A stretch of DNA of 64,000 nt, from positions 1 through 64,000 of the forward strand of contig NZ_JANLCK010000012.1 in NCBI RefSeq assembly GCF_024979315.1, written 5' to 3'. This DNA is from Herbiconiux oxytropis (GTDB taxonomy: Bacteria > Actinomycetota > Actinomycetes > Actinomycetales > Microbacteriaceae). The notes under the pieces are model-generated. The model had not been told where the DNA came from. It saw only the letters and a program-made list of their open reading frames with translations, and searched no databases. The translations under genes were made by a program, and so were the position numbers. Shown piece by piece: positions 35,568-44,263 of the stretch. How positions within the stretch are numbered: position 1 is the stretch's first letter; every line of letters begins with the position of its first letter.

Positions 35568-38500
35568 CTAGCTCTTCCCCACTCGCTGGCCTACTACTGC
35601 CGAGACGCCGTCCTGGCGCATGGAGACGCCGTACAGGGCGTCGGCGATCTCCATGGTGCGCTTCTGGTGGGTGATGACGATGAGCTGGCTGGTCTCGCGG
35701 AGATCCTCGAAGATCGTGAGGAGACGGCCGAGGTTGGCGTCGTCGAGGGCTGCCTCGACCTCGTCCATGATGTAGAACGGGCTCGGGCGGGCCTTGAAGA
35801 TGGCGATGAGGAGCGCGACCGCCGCGAGCGAGCGCTCGCCGCCCGAGAGCAGCGAGAGGCGCTCGATCTTCTTGCCGGCGGGCTTCACGCTCACCTCGAT
35901 GCCGGTCGTGAGCATGTTCGTCGGATCGGTGAGCTGGATCGATCCGGTACCGCCCGGGAAGAGCACGGGGAAGACCGTGGCGAATGCCTCCTGGGTGTCG
36001 GCGAAGGCGCTCTCGAAGATCGTCTGCATGCGCTCATCGATCTCCTCGATGATCGTGAGGAGGTCTTTGCGGGTGTTGGTGAGGTCGGTGAGCTGTTCGG
36101 TGAGGAAGCGGTGGCGCTGCTCGAGGGCGTCGAACTCCTCGAGGGCGAGGGGGTTCACGCGGCCGAGCTCGGCGAGCTTGCGCTCGGCGCGCGCGAGGCG
36201 CTGCTTCTGCTCGGCCCGCACGAAGGGGCGGCCCGTGGGGGGTTCGGGGGTGGAGCCCTCGGAATCCTCACCCCACTGCCCCGACTTGACAGTAGTTGCG
36301 CCCAAGACCGCCGACTTGGCACTTCTTGTGTCAAGTGGGGCGTTCTCGGCGCCACGAGGGTCATCGACGGGGTCGGAGTCGCCGCCGCGGGGATCGGCGA
36401 GGGCCGACGCGAGCTCGGCGGTCGCAGCCTCCACGGCCTCCGCGCTCGTGTCGATCACGGGAACGGCGTCGTCGTCCGGAATGAGCTGGTCGGGGCCGTA
36501 CTCCGCCACGAGCACGTCCTCCACGAGACCGAGCTCGGAGGCGGCGCGCTCGAGCAGGCTCGAGAGGTGCAGCTTCTTCTCGTAGATCTGCAGCTCGAGG
36601 CCGTGCACGTTCTCGGTGATCGCCTGCAGGCGTTCCCGCAGCGACGCCTCGTCACGGCGCAGCGCCACGAGCTCCTCGTTCTGCTCGGCGCGCTCGGCCT
36701 CGCGCTGCGCGAGCTGGAGCTTGGCCTCGGCCACCGAACGGTCGACCGACTCGAGCACGGGCGGCAGCGCCTCGGTGACCTCGGTCGCGGCGGCGATCTG
36801 CCGGCGCCGGATGACGGCTCGGCGGGCGGCCGCCTCGGCCGCCGCCCGATCGGCCTCGAGCTGCTTCTCGAGCGACGCCGTGCGGGCCTGCTCCGCACGC
36901 ACCCGCTCCCGGGCCGTCTCGACGCCGAGGCGCGTCTCGACCTCGCGGTCGCGCGCCGCCTCGAGCTCGGCGAGGAGCCCGTCGCGCGAGGAGACGTCGA
37001 GGATCGGCCGCGGCCGCTCGCGCACGGCCTCGAGCTCGGCACGCGCCCTCTCGGCGGCCTGCTCGGCCTGCTGCACGGCATCCTGAGCGAGCTGCGCAGC
37101 CTTCTGCAGGCGGTCGAGCTCCCCCGACCCCGCCTCGACCTGAGCCTTCAACCGGCTGAGCCGCTCGGTGCGCGCCGCGAGCTTGGCATCGAACTCGCGG
37201 AGGGCCGAGAGCGCGGCCTGCGACTGCTCCTTCGCGACCTGCACGATGCCGCGCTGCTCGGCGAGCGCGAAACGGGCGCTCGAGATGGCGGTCGTGCGCT
37301 CCTCGAGCGCCACGGCGGCGGTGTCGCGCTCGGCCACGAGCTCGATCCGGGAGCGCGTGGCCCCCGACCCGCCACGCAGCACGTAGCGGGTGAGCACCTC
37401 CCCCGCCCTCGTGACGATCGTCAGGGTCGCGGATGCGGCGGCGTCGGCGTCGAGCGAGTCCCACGCCCGGCGCGCGGCATCGAGGTCGTCGGCGATCGCG
37501 ACGGCGTCGAGCAGGCCGAGGAGACCCACGGGGCCGGAGACGACGGTGGAGGCGGCGACGAGGCCGTCGACTCCGGCGAAGGCGACCCCGGCGGTGGAGG
37601 CAGACGCACCGGACCCACTCGACCCGGCGGGCGCCGCGATCACGAGCTCGACGCGGCCCATGTCTCCGGTCGCCGCCGCGGAGGCCGCCGCCACGGCGGA
37701 GGCCAGGTCGTCGGCGAGGACAGCGTCGGCGAGGCTCCCGAGAGCAGCGGCCACAGCCGCCTCGTAGCCAGGGTCGACTCGCACGTGGTCGGCGACGAGC
37801 CCCCGCACCCCCTCGAGGCGGGCGGCGACGAGCTCGGCCGAGCCGTCCTTCTGATCGAGCGCCATGGTGAGGGCGCTCGTGCGGGCGGCCAGCGCATCCC
37901 GCTCGCGCTCGTGGGCGTGCAGCTCGTCGCGGAGCCGCTCGATCTCCGCCTCGGCCTCGAACACCTGGGCCTGGGCGAACTCGTAGCCCTCGTCGAGGTC
38001 GGTGGCGTCGACCTCGTTGCCGGCCGACTCCGCCTCGGCGAGCGCGTGCTCCTGCTCGGCGCTCTCCCGACGGGCGGCCGCGGCGTCGAGGGCGTTCTGC
38101 TGCCTGAGCACCTCGCCGCGCACGGTCGCGAGCCGGGTGTTGGCCGACTCGAGCTGACCCGTGAGCTTCGAGAGCTCGAGGTCGTGCTTCGACACGAGCG
38201 ACGACTGATAGGCGATCTGCTCGTCGAGGGCGTCGAGCGACCCACGCGCCCTGAGCGTGCCCTGCTGCGCGGCCTCCCAGGCGGCCTGGGCGCCGGTGAC
38301 CTCGGCGAGGAGCCGCTTCACCTCCTCGCGCGAGTCGGCGACCATGGTGGGTGTCACGCTCGGCCCCGCATCCGGAACCCCCTCTTCGCTGCCGAGCAGC
38401 GCGAGCCGCTGGTGGGCGAGGTTGTAGAGGTTCCGCAGCCGCTCCTGCACCGACTCGAGGCCGAAGCTCGTGCGGCGGGCGAGGTCCACGGCGTCCCCCA

Positions 38501-39329
38501 CCTGCGCCTGCTCGATGCGGCCGACCCTGAGCTGGTTCTGCTCGAGCCGCTCCTGCAGCACGAGCCGCTCGGTGTGCCGCTCGCTCTCGCTGCGGGCGGC
38601 GGCGTCGAGGGCGGTGCGGAGCTCGACGACCTCGTCGGCCAGCAGGCGGGCCTTCGCATCGCGCACGATGGCGGCGATCGACTGCGCCTCCTTGGCGATC
38701 TCGGCCTGGCGCCCGAGGGGCTTCAGCTGGCGGCGGATCTCGCCCGCGAGGTCGCTCAGCCGCGTGAGGTTCGCCTGCATGGCCTCGAGCTTGCGCTGGG
38801 TCTTCTCCTTGCGGCGGCGGTGCTTCAGGATGCCGGCGGCCTCCTCGATGAAGCCGCGGCGGCCTTCAGGGGTGGCGTGCAGCACGGCATCGAGCTGCCC
38901 CTGGCCCACGATCACGTGCATCTCGCGGCCGAGCCCTGAGTCGCTGAGGAGCTCCTGCACGTCGAGCAGCCGGCAGCTGTCGCCGTTGATGGCGTACTCG
39001 CTGCCGCCGTTGCGGAAGAGCGTGCGGCGGATCGTGACCTCGGAGTACTCGATCGGCAGCGCGCCATCGGCATTGTCGATCGTGAGGGTGACCTCGGCGC
39101 GGCCGAGCGGGCCTTTGGTGGAGGTGCCGGCGAAGATGACGTCCTCCATCTTGCCGCCGCGGAGGGTCTTGGCGCCCTGCTCCCCCATCACCCAGGCGAG
39201 GGCGTCGACCACGTTCGACTTGCCGGATCCGTTGGGGCCGACCACGCACGTGACCCCGGTCTCGAAGGCGAAGGTGGTGGGGTTGGCGAAGCTCTTGAAT
39301 CCCTTCAGGGTCAAGCTCTTCAGGTGCAC
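35568..39329 (-). CDS. smc: chromosome segregation protein SMC
   Basis: A 1253-residue condensin ATPase. Walker A GPNGSGKSN lies at 31-39, followed by GKMEDVIFAGT and the signature-proximal GREMHVIVGQGQLD; coiled coils flank a hinge near the middle. The C-terminal head has LSLLSGGERSLAAVALLI and Walker B FYIMDEVEAALDD. I start at the GTG 39327-39329 (VHLKSLTLKGFKSFA), which fits all SMC proteins; the frame is open far upstream but there runs antisense to the moeB-like gene. Between about residues 990 and 1030 an unusual Asp/Gly/Pro/Ser-rich insertion contains a DNA palindrome. It is close to the start of the conserved FVRAEQKQRLARAERKLAEL segment. Confidence 0.95.
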   Translation of the reverse strand: MHLKSLTLKGFKSFANPTTFAFETGVTCVVGPNGSGKSNVVDALAWVMGEQGAKTLRGGKMEDVIFAGTSTKGPLGRAEVTLTIDNADGALPIEYSEVTIRRTLFRNGGSEYAINGDSCRLLDVQELLSDSGLGREMHVIVGQGQLDAVLHATPEGRRGFIEEAAGILKHRRRKEKTQRKLEAMQANLTRLSDLAGEIRRQLKPLGRQAEIAKEAQSIAAIVRDAKARLLADEVVELRTALDAAARSESERHTERLVLQERLEQNQLRVGRIEQAQVGDAVDLARRTSFGLESVQERLRNLYNLAHQRLALLGSEEGVPDAGPSVTPTMVADSREEVKRLLAEVTGAQAAWEAAQQGTLRARGSLDALDEQIAYQSSLVSKHDLELSKLTGQLESANTRLATVRGEVLRQQNALDAAAARRESAEQEHALAEAESAGNEVDATDLDEGYEFAQAQVFEAEAEIERLRDELHAHERERDALAARTSALTMALDQKDGSAELVAARLEGVRGLVADHVRVDPGYEAAVAAALGSLADAVLADDLASAVAAASAAATGDMGRVELVIAAPAGSSGSGASASTAGVAFAGVDGLVAASTVVSGPVGLLGLLDAVAIADDLDAARRAWDSLDADAAASATLTIVTRAGEVLTRYVLRGGSGATRSRIELVAERDTAAVALEERTTAISSARFALAEQRGIVQVAKEQSQAALSALREFDAKLAARTERLSRLKAQVEAGSGELDRLQKAAQLAQDAVQQAEQAAERARAELEAVRERPRPILDVSSRDGLLAELEAARDREVETRLGVETARERVRAEQARTASLEKQLEADRAAAEAAARRAVIRRRQIAAATEVTEALPPVLESVDRSVAEAKLQLAQREAERAEQNEELVALRRDEASLRERLQAITENVHGLELQIYEKKLHLSSLLERAASELGLVEDVLVAEYGPDQLIPDDDAVPVIDTSAEAVEAATAELASALADPRGGDSDPVDDPRGAENAPLDTRSAKSAVLGATTVKSGQWGEDSEGSTPEPPTGRPFVRAEQKQRLARAERKLAELGRVNPLALEEFDALEQRHRFLTEQLTDLTNTRKDLLTIIEEIDERMQTIFESAFADTQEAFATVFPVLFPGGTGSIQLTDPTNMLTTGIEVSVKPAGKKIERLSLLSGGERSLAAVALLIAIFKARPSPFYIMDEVEAALDDANLGRLLTIFEDLRETSQLIVITHQKRTMEIADALYGVSMRQDGVSAVVGQRVGKS
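36278..36341. repeat. palindromic element inserted in the smc coding sequence
   Basis: GCCCCGACTTGACA (36278-36291) and TGTCAAGTGGGGC (36329-36341) are inverted copies that differ by one missing base. The core also holds the direct repeats CCGACTTGACA and CCGACTTGGCA. The element is read through in frame as part of a spacer around smc residues 997-1017 (DTRSAKSAVLGATTVKSGQW). A DNA palindrome inside a conserved essential gene recalls palindromic protein-coding inserts known from Rickettsia. Confidence 0.65.
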
Positions 39330-39416
39330 GGGCCGCCTTCCGTCTGCACGTCGTGTCCACGTCGTCTTCGCGTTGGGACAACGGTACCGGTATGCCGGGC
39401 GAAGTACGCTGGAACG

Positions 39417-40724
39417 ATGAGCCTGCCCGCCCTCGTGTCGCCCGGTCCCGAACTCACCCGCGAGGAGCTCGTGCGCTACGCCCGCCAGATCTCCCTGCCG
39501 CAGATCGGCGTCGAGGGGCAGCGGCGGCTCAAGGAGTCGCGTGTGCTCGTGCTGGGTGCCGGCGGCCTCGGCTCGCCCGTGCTGCAGTACCTCGCCGGGG
39601 CCGGGGTGGGCGTGATCGGGATCGTGGACCACGATGTCGTGGAGGTGTCGAACCTGCACCGTCAGGTGGTGCATCCGCTCACCTCGGCGCGGAGCGGGGT
39701 GCGCAAGGTGGCCTCGGCGGCCGCGGCCCTGCGTGCGCTCAACCCGCTCGTGGAGGTCGTCGAGCACGACGTGGAGATCACGCCGTCGAACGTGCTCGAG
39801 CTCGTCTCGGAGTACGACGTGGTCGTCGACGGCACCGACACCTTCGAGGTGGGGCACATCGTCGACGCGGCCTGCGCGCTCGTGGGCAAGCCCATCGTGT
39901 GGGGGTCGGTGCTGCGGTTCGACGGGCAGGTCACGGTGTTCTGGGCGACGGCGCCCGGGGAGCTGGCGCGCACCATGTCGGACCTGTTCCCCACTGCAGC
40001 GGCCGACGCGGATGCGGAGTCGTGCGCTGTGGCCGGGGTCGTCGGGCCGGCGTGCGGGGCCGTCGGGTCGCTCATGGCGGGCGAGGTGCTCAAGCTGCTC
40101 GTGGGGTTCGGGACGCCGCTGCTCGGGCGGCTGCTCGTGCTCGACGCGCTCGACGCGACCTGGAGCGAGGTGCCGTTCTCGCACGTCGAGCGGCGGCCCG
40201 GGCGGTCGTCGGCTGCGCGGGGGGCGTCGAACATCGGGGAGCCGTACAGCTACGCGAACCAAGGGGCTGCGGGAGTGAGCCCGGCGACTCGGCTGTTCGA
40301 GCGGCAGGGGGCGGCGGGTTCGGGCGATGCGCTGGCCTCGGGGGGCTCGGCGGCTGCTCCTGCTGCTGCTCCTGCTGCGCCCGCTGCTCCTGAGTCGATC
40401 TCGGTGCAGGAGCTCAAGGAGCTGCTCGAGGCGCGTTCGCGGGACGAGGCCGACTTCGTGCTCGTCGACGTGCGCGAGACGTACGAATACGAGGTCGCGT
40501 CGATCGAGGGGGCGGAGCTCGTGCCGCTCGGGCAGCTCTTCACCGATGCGGCGCGGGAGATCCTGCCGCCGCAGGAGCGCGTGATCGTGCACTGCCACCA
40601 CGACGGGCGCTCGCGGCACGCGGCCGAGGTGCTGCGCTCGAAGGGGTGGGAGGACGTGGTGTTCGTGCGCGGCGGGATCGACGCGTGGTCGACGGAGGTC
40701 GATCCGTCGGTGACGCGCTACTAG
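39417..40724 (+). CDS. MoeB/ThiF-type adenylyltransferase fused to a rhodanese domain (MoeZ-like)
   Basis: A 435-residue fusion. Residues 1-275 form the E1-like domain: YARQISLPQIGVEGQRRL, the ATP loop VLVLGAGGLGSPVLQYLAGAG, SNLHRQVVH, VDGTDTF and the cysteine region SCAVAGVVGPACG. An Ala/Pro/Gly linker (about 280-330) leads to a C-terminal rhodanese domain with VHCHHDGRSRHAAEVLRSKG. Such MoeZ-type proteins adenylate and sulfurate the C-terminal Gly-Gly of MoaD-like carriers for molybdopterin synthesis and other sulfur transfer. The ATG at 39417 has upstream smc divergent. The location next to moaD-moaA supports the Moco role. Confidence 0.9.
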   Translation: MSLPALVSPGPELTREELVRYARQISLPQIGVEGQRRLKESRVLVLGAGGLGSPVLQYLAGAGVGVIGIVDHDVVEVSNLHRQVVHPLTSARSGVRKVASAAAALRALNPLVEVVEHDVEITPSNVLELVSEYDVVVDGTDTFEVGHIVDAACALVGKPIVWGSVLRFDGQVTVFWATAPGELARTMSDLFPTAAADADAESCAVAGVVGPACGAVGSLMAGEVLKLLVGFGTPLLGRLLVLDALDATWSEVPFSHVERRPGRSSAARGASNIGEPYSYANQGAAGVSPATRLFERQGAAGSGDALASGGSAAAPAAAPAAPAAPESISVQELKELLEARSRDEADFVLVDVRETYEYEVASIEGAELVPLGQLFTDAAREILPPQERVIVHCHHDGRSRHAAEVLRSKGWEDVVFVRGGIDAWSTEVDPSVTRY

Positions 40725-40749
40725 CGCTTAGCCGGCTGTGTCAGGGCGC

Positions 40750-41052
40750 TCAGCCGCCCGCGAAGGGCGGGAGCACGTCGAGGGTGTCGCCGTCGGCGAG
40801 CACGATCGTGCGGTCGGCGGTGGCGGTGCGGTTGTGGATGAAGGTGCAGCGGGCGAGGATGCGCTCGATCGTGGCCGCGTCGGTCCCGGCGCCGGATCCG
40901 GACGCCGCCCCCGATCCCGTGGCGGCCTCAGCCGAGGCCTCGGCGGCCAGCTCGCTCAGGAGGTCGGCGATCGTGGTGCCGGCGGCGCGCTCGTCGGAGG
41001 CGCGGCCGAGGGCGGCCTTCGCGGCGGCGAAGTAGCGGATGCGGACGCCCAT
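40750..41052 (-). CDS. moaD: molybdopterin synthase sulfur carrier subunit
   Basis: A 100-residue ubiquitin-fold protein ending in the functional PPFAGG tail, whose C-terminal glycine is thiocarboxylated. It starts MGVRIRYFAAAKAALGR. A 25-residue Ala/Ser/Gly insertion (about residues 38-62: ASAEAATGSGAASGSGAGT) makes it longer than the usual roughly 80. The ATG overlaps the stop of moaA by one base (TGATG). Its partner moaE is at 44780 and its activating enzyme is immediately to the left. Confidence 0.9.
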   Translation of the reverse strand: MGVRIRYFAAAKAALGRASDERAAGTTIADLLSELAAEASAEAATGSGAASGSGAGTDAATIERILARCTFIHNRTATADRTIVLADGDTLDVLPPFAGG

Positions 41053-42167
41053 CAGCCGCCGATCGCGCTCATGGTGCGTTCGGGCTGGGCGAATCCGACG
41101 GCGTTCATCTCGTGCCCGGCGGGCTTGCCCCACATGGCGGCGCGCCAGAGGTCGGCGACCACCGCGTCCGGGGCCCCGCTGCGCATCGGGCCGAGGAGGT
41201 CGGTCTCCTCGTGCGAGAAGAGGCAGCTGCGCACACCGCCCTCGGCGGTGAGGCGGGTGCGGCGGCAGTCGGCGCAGAACGGCTCGCTGACCGAGGCGAT
41301 GATGCCGACGAGGCCGAGCATCCGGCCCTCGTTGCCCTCCGTGAGCTCGCGCACCTGGAAGAGCTCGGCGGGGGCGCCGTCGCGGGGAGCGTCGTCGGGG
41401 GTGAGGAGGTAGCGGGTGCCGAGGCGCTCGCGGATCTGGGCCGCCGTGATCATGGTGTCGCGCGCCCAGGTGTGGTCGGCATCCAGCGCCATCTGCTCGA
41501 TGAAGCGGAGCTGGTGGCCGCCGGCCAGCGCCCACTCGAGCAGCTCGACGGCCTGGTCGTCGTTGATGCCGGGCATGAGCACGGTGTTGATCTTGGTCTG
41601 CACGAGGCCGGCGGCACTCACGGCGTCGATGCCCGCGAGCACGCGGCTGAGGAAGGGGCGGCGGGTGATTGCGGCGAAGGTCTCGGGGTGCACCGAATCG
41701 AGCGAGACGTTGATGCGGTCGAGGCCGGCATCGGCGAGGGCCTGGGCGCGGGATGCGAGGCCGATGGCATTCGTGGTGAGCGAGATCTCGGGGCGGGGGT
41801 CGAGCGAGGCGACGTCGCGCACGATCTCGACGAGGTCTTTGCGCAGCAGGGGCTCGCCGCCCGTGAAGCGGATCTGCCGCACCCCGAACTCGGTCACGGC
41901 GATGCGGGCGAGGCGCGTGATCTCGTCACGGGTGAGGAGTGCAGGGGGCGGGAGGAAGGGGAGTCCCTCGGCGGGCATGCAGTAGGTGCAGCGGAGGTTG
42001 CAGCGGTCGGTGAGGGAGATGCGGAGGTCGGTGGCGGTGCGGCCGAAGGTGTCGAGCAGGGCGGAGGCGTCGGGCCGGGCGGCCGGGAGGATGCCCGTGG
42101 CCGCGGCGGCGCCCGCTGCCCGGGGCGCAGCGATGCGCAGCGAGGGGATGCCGAGTGCGACGCTCAT
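41052..42167 (-). CDS. moaA: GTP 3',8-cyclase
   Basis: A 371-residue radical-SAM enzyme catalysing the first step of molybdopterin synthesis with MoaC. The N-terminal 4Fe-4S motif is in LTDRCNLRCTYCMPAEGLPF, followed by RFTGGEPLLRKDL and LTTNAIGLASRAQALADAG. The C-terminal second cluster is in FCADCRRTRLTAEGGVRSCLFS. It ends GG-like (MSAIGG), as required for MoaA activation. It has a 35-residue Ala-rich N-terminal extension. The gene is the first of a moaA-moaD operon, divergent from moeA. Confidence 0.95.
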   Translation of the reverse strand: MSVALGIPSLRIAAPRAAGAAAATGILPAARPDASALLDTFGRTATDLRISLTDRCNLRCTYCMPAEGLPFLPPPALLTRDEITRLARIAVTEFGVRQIRFTGGEPLLRKDLVEIVRDVASLDPRPEISLTTNAIGLASRAQALADAGLDRINVSLDSVHPETFAAITRRPFLSRVLAGIDAVSAAGLVQTKINTVLMPGINDDQAVELLEWALAGGHQLRFIEQMALDADHTWARDTMITAAQIRERLGTRYLLTPDDAPRDGAPAELFQVRELTEGNEGRMLGLVGIIASVSEPFCADCRRTRLTAEGGVRSCLFSHEETDLLGPMRSGAPDAVVADLWRAAMWGKPAGHEMNAVGFAQPERTMSAIGG

Positions 42168-42519
42168 GCCGAAAGCCTACGCGGCTCCGAGGCGGCGTCG
42201 GCCGGTGCGGTGGTGGAATGCACAGAATGTGCGGCACCGAGGCCCCATAAGGGGTCGGTCCCCCGCATTCTGTGCAAGATCTACCACCGTGTCGGCGTGG
42301 ACGTGCGTAATGGTGGAAATGCGAGGGAGCGGTCACCTATGAGCGGTCGGTGTCGCGCATTTCTGCCGTTACTCGGTCGGGCGTCCCGAGTAAGTACGCA
42401 AATGCGGGATACCGATCGCATATAGGCGGTCGGTCCTCCGAATTCACGTAGTTACAGATCACGGTCGCCGGTGGCTCCGGGAAAGCGGCGCTCGCGGCAC
42501 GATGCGGCAGACTGGGACG
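42168..42519. other. 352-base moaA-moeA intergenic region with three related hairpin elements
   Basis: No gene is visible here. Hairpin A (42211-42288) pairs TGCACAGAATGTGCGG with CCGCATTCTGTGCA (two-base bulge), with ACCGAGGCCCC-ATAA-GGGGTCGGT inside. Hairpin B (42311-42366) has GAAATGCG/CGCATTTC. Hairpin C (42389-42455) has GTAAGTACG/CGTAGTTAC (one mismatch) with ACCGATCGC/GCGGTCGGT inside. All three hold GGTCGGT at 42253, 42345 and 42428. A and B both begin TGGTGGAA. They are therefore diverged copies of one unit of about 85-95 bases. Both flanking Moco promoters lie here. Confidence 0.7.
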
Positions 42520-43791
42520 ATGCGCACGATCGACGACCATCGAGCCGAGATCACCGCGCTCCTCGCGCCGCTCCGGGGGTCGCTCGGCAGCGAGTGGCTG
42601 CCGGTCTCCGGGGAGTCGCTCTCCGCGGATCCCGCCCGATACCTCCGCCGCGTGCTCGCCCGCGACCTCGTGTCGCCCTCGAGCCTCCCGGCCTTCGACA
42701 ACTCCCAGATGGACGGCTTCGCCGTGCGCGCCGCCGACCTCGCCACCGCCACCGCCCACTCCCCCGTGTCGTTGCCCGTCGCGCCGCGCGTCGCCGCCGG
42801 TGACGTCTTCGGATCCCATGCCGCGGGCACGGCGACCCCCATCATGACGGGCGCGGGACTGCCCGAGGGAGCGGATGCCGTGGTGCAGATCGAGAAGGCC
42901 GTGCCTCCGGTCTTCCCGACCGCTTCGGGTGACACTCATGTCTCGTTCGTCGAGCCGGTCGCCGCCGGCACGTTCGTGCGGTCCGCGGGGAGCGACGTGC
43001 GCGAGGGCGAGGTGCTGCTGGCCGCCGGCGCGGTGCTCGGCCCGGCGCAGTTCGGGGTGGTCGCGGGCACGGGCGCCGTGCGGGTGGAGGTGCGCCGGCG
43101 CATCCGGGTGCTGCTCGTGTCGACGGGCCACGAGATCCGGGATGCGGGCACGGCGCTTGCACCGGGCCAGATCTTCGATGCCAATACGGTGTCGCTCACG
43201 GCGGCGCTGCTCGGCGCGGGCTGCGAGGTGGTCGCACGGCCGTGCCGGTCGGACGATGCGGACGACCTGCTCGATGTCATCCGGGACGAGCCCGACGTCG
43301 ACCTCGTCGTGACGGTCGGCGGTGTGAGCGCGGGGGCGCGGGAGGTCGTGCGCGATGCGCTCGGGCCGCTCGGTGTGAAGTTCATGAAGGTCGCGATGCA
43401 ACCGGGGGGCCCGCAGGGGTTCGGGCGCATCGAGGTGGCTGTCGAGGGCGCCGCTGCCGCGCTGCCTGTCGTGTGCCTGCCCGGGAACCCCGTGAGCGCT
43501 CTCGTGTCGTTCGAGGCGTTCCTCCGCCCCGCGCTCCTCCGGACGCTCGGCGCGGAGCCCCTCCGCGAGACACGCCGTGCCCCCTCCGCCGAGGCATTCG
43601 CCTCGCCGCCGAACCACCACCAGCTCCGCCGGGGCGTGCTCGAGCCCGACGGCCGCCTGCGCCTGCGCGGCGGACCCTCGAGCCACCTGCTCCACTCCTA
43701 CGCCGAATCCACCGTGCTCGTGCACGTGCCCGTCGGCACCACCCGCGTCGCCGAGGGCGACGAACTCGACTTCTGGAGGATCGATGGCTGA
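42520..43791 (+). CDS. moeA: molybdopterin molybdotransferase
   Basis: A 423-residue enzyme inserting molybdate into adenylated molybdopterin. It has LPAFDNSQMDGFAVRAADL, the MoeA signature PIMTGAGLPEGADAVVQIE, and the MPT-binding domain with TVGGVSAGAREVVRDAL, KVAMQPGGPQGFG and LPGNPVSALVSFEAFLRP. The start at ATG 42520 is preferred; another ATG six codons upstream is possible. It begins the rightward operon moeA-moaC-mog-moaE. Overlapping starts show translational coupling. Confidence 0.94.
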   Translation: MRTIDDHRAEITALLAPLRGSLGSEWLPVSGESLSADPARYLRRVLARDLVSPSSLPAFDNSQMDGFAVRAADLATATAHSPVSLPVAPRVAAGDVFGSHAAGTATPIMTGAGLPEGADAVVQIEKAVPPVFPTASGDTHVSFVEPVAAGTFVRSAGSDVREGEVLLAAGAVLGPAQFGVVAGTGAVRVEVRRRIRVLLVSTGHEIRDAGTALAPGQIFDANTVSLTAALLGAGCEVVARPCRSDDADDLLDVIRDEPDVDLVVTVGGVSAGAREVVRDALGPLGVKFMKVAMQPGGPQGFGRIEVAVEGAAAALPVVCLPGNPVSALVSFEAFLRPALLRTLGAEPLRETRRAPSAEAFASPPNHHQLRRGVLEPDGRLRLRGGPSSHLLHSYAESTVLVHVPVGTTRVAEGDELDFWRIDG

Positions 43792-44263
43792 CGGCCGCGA
43801 GCTCACCCACGTCACCGCCGACGGATCGGCCCACATGGTCGACGTGACCGACAAGGCGGTGACCCGCCGCGTCGCCTCCGCCCAGGCCGTGCTGCACACG
43901 CGAGCCGACGTGATCGCTCTGCTCGTGGCCGGCGAGCTCCCCAAGGGCGAGCCGCTCGCGGTCGCGCGCGTGGCCGGCATCATGGCGGCCAAGCAGACCT
44001 CGGCGCTCATCCCGCTCTGCCATCCGCTGCCGATCAGCGGGGTGACCGTGGAGTTCACGGTCGACGAGTCGAGTGTGCGGATCGTCACGACCGTCAAGAC
44101 CACGGGCGTGACGGGGGTCGAGATGGAGGCGCTCACGGCGGCGTCGGTGAGCGCGCTCACGCTCTACGACATGATCAAGGCGGTGGATCGGGGGGCGCGG
44201 ATCACCGACATCGAGGTGCTGTCGAAGTCGGGCGGCGCCAGTGGCGACTGGAGCCGGTCGTGA
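43784..44263 (+). CDS. moaC: cyclic pyranopterin monophosphate synthase
   Basis: A 159-residue enzyme that rearranges the MoaA product to cPMP. HVTADGSAHMVDVTDKAVTRR is the N-terminal signature, and AGIMAAKQTSALIPLCHPLPI and GVEMEALTAASVSALTLYDM carry the catalytic lysine and aspartate region. A GGAGGA sequence precedes the ATG, which overlaps the end of moeA by eight bases. Confidence 0.96.
   Translation: MADGRELTHVTADGSAHMVDVTDKAVTRRVASAQAVLHTRADVIALLVAGELPKGEPLAVARVAGIMAAKQTSALIPLCHPLPISGVTVEFTVDESSVRIVTTVKTTGVTGVEMEALTAASVSALTLYDMIKAVDRGARITDIEVLSKSGGASGDWSRS

Noticed and set aside
34695-38939. A 1414-codon open frame on the plus strand
   Set aside because: It is antisense to smc and the end of gnd, with biased Arg/Leu/Glu composition and no domain; high-GC genes leave such mirror frames open.
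35568-40619. An extended smc starting at 40619
   Set aside because: The extra N-terminal region is antisense to the MoeB-like gene. SMC proteins start at the FKSFA-type segment, which fixes the GTG at 39329.
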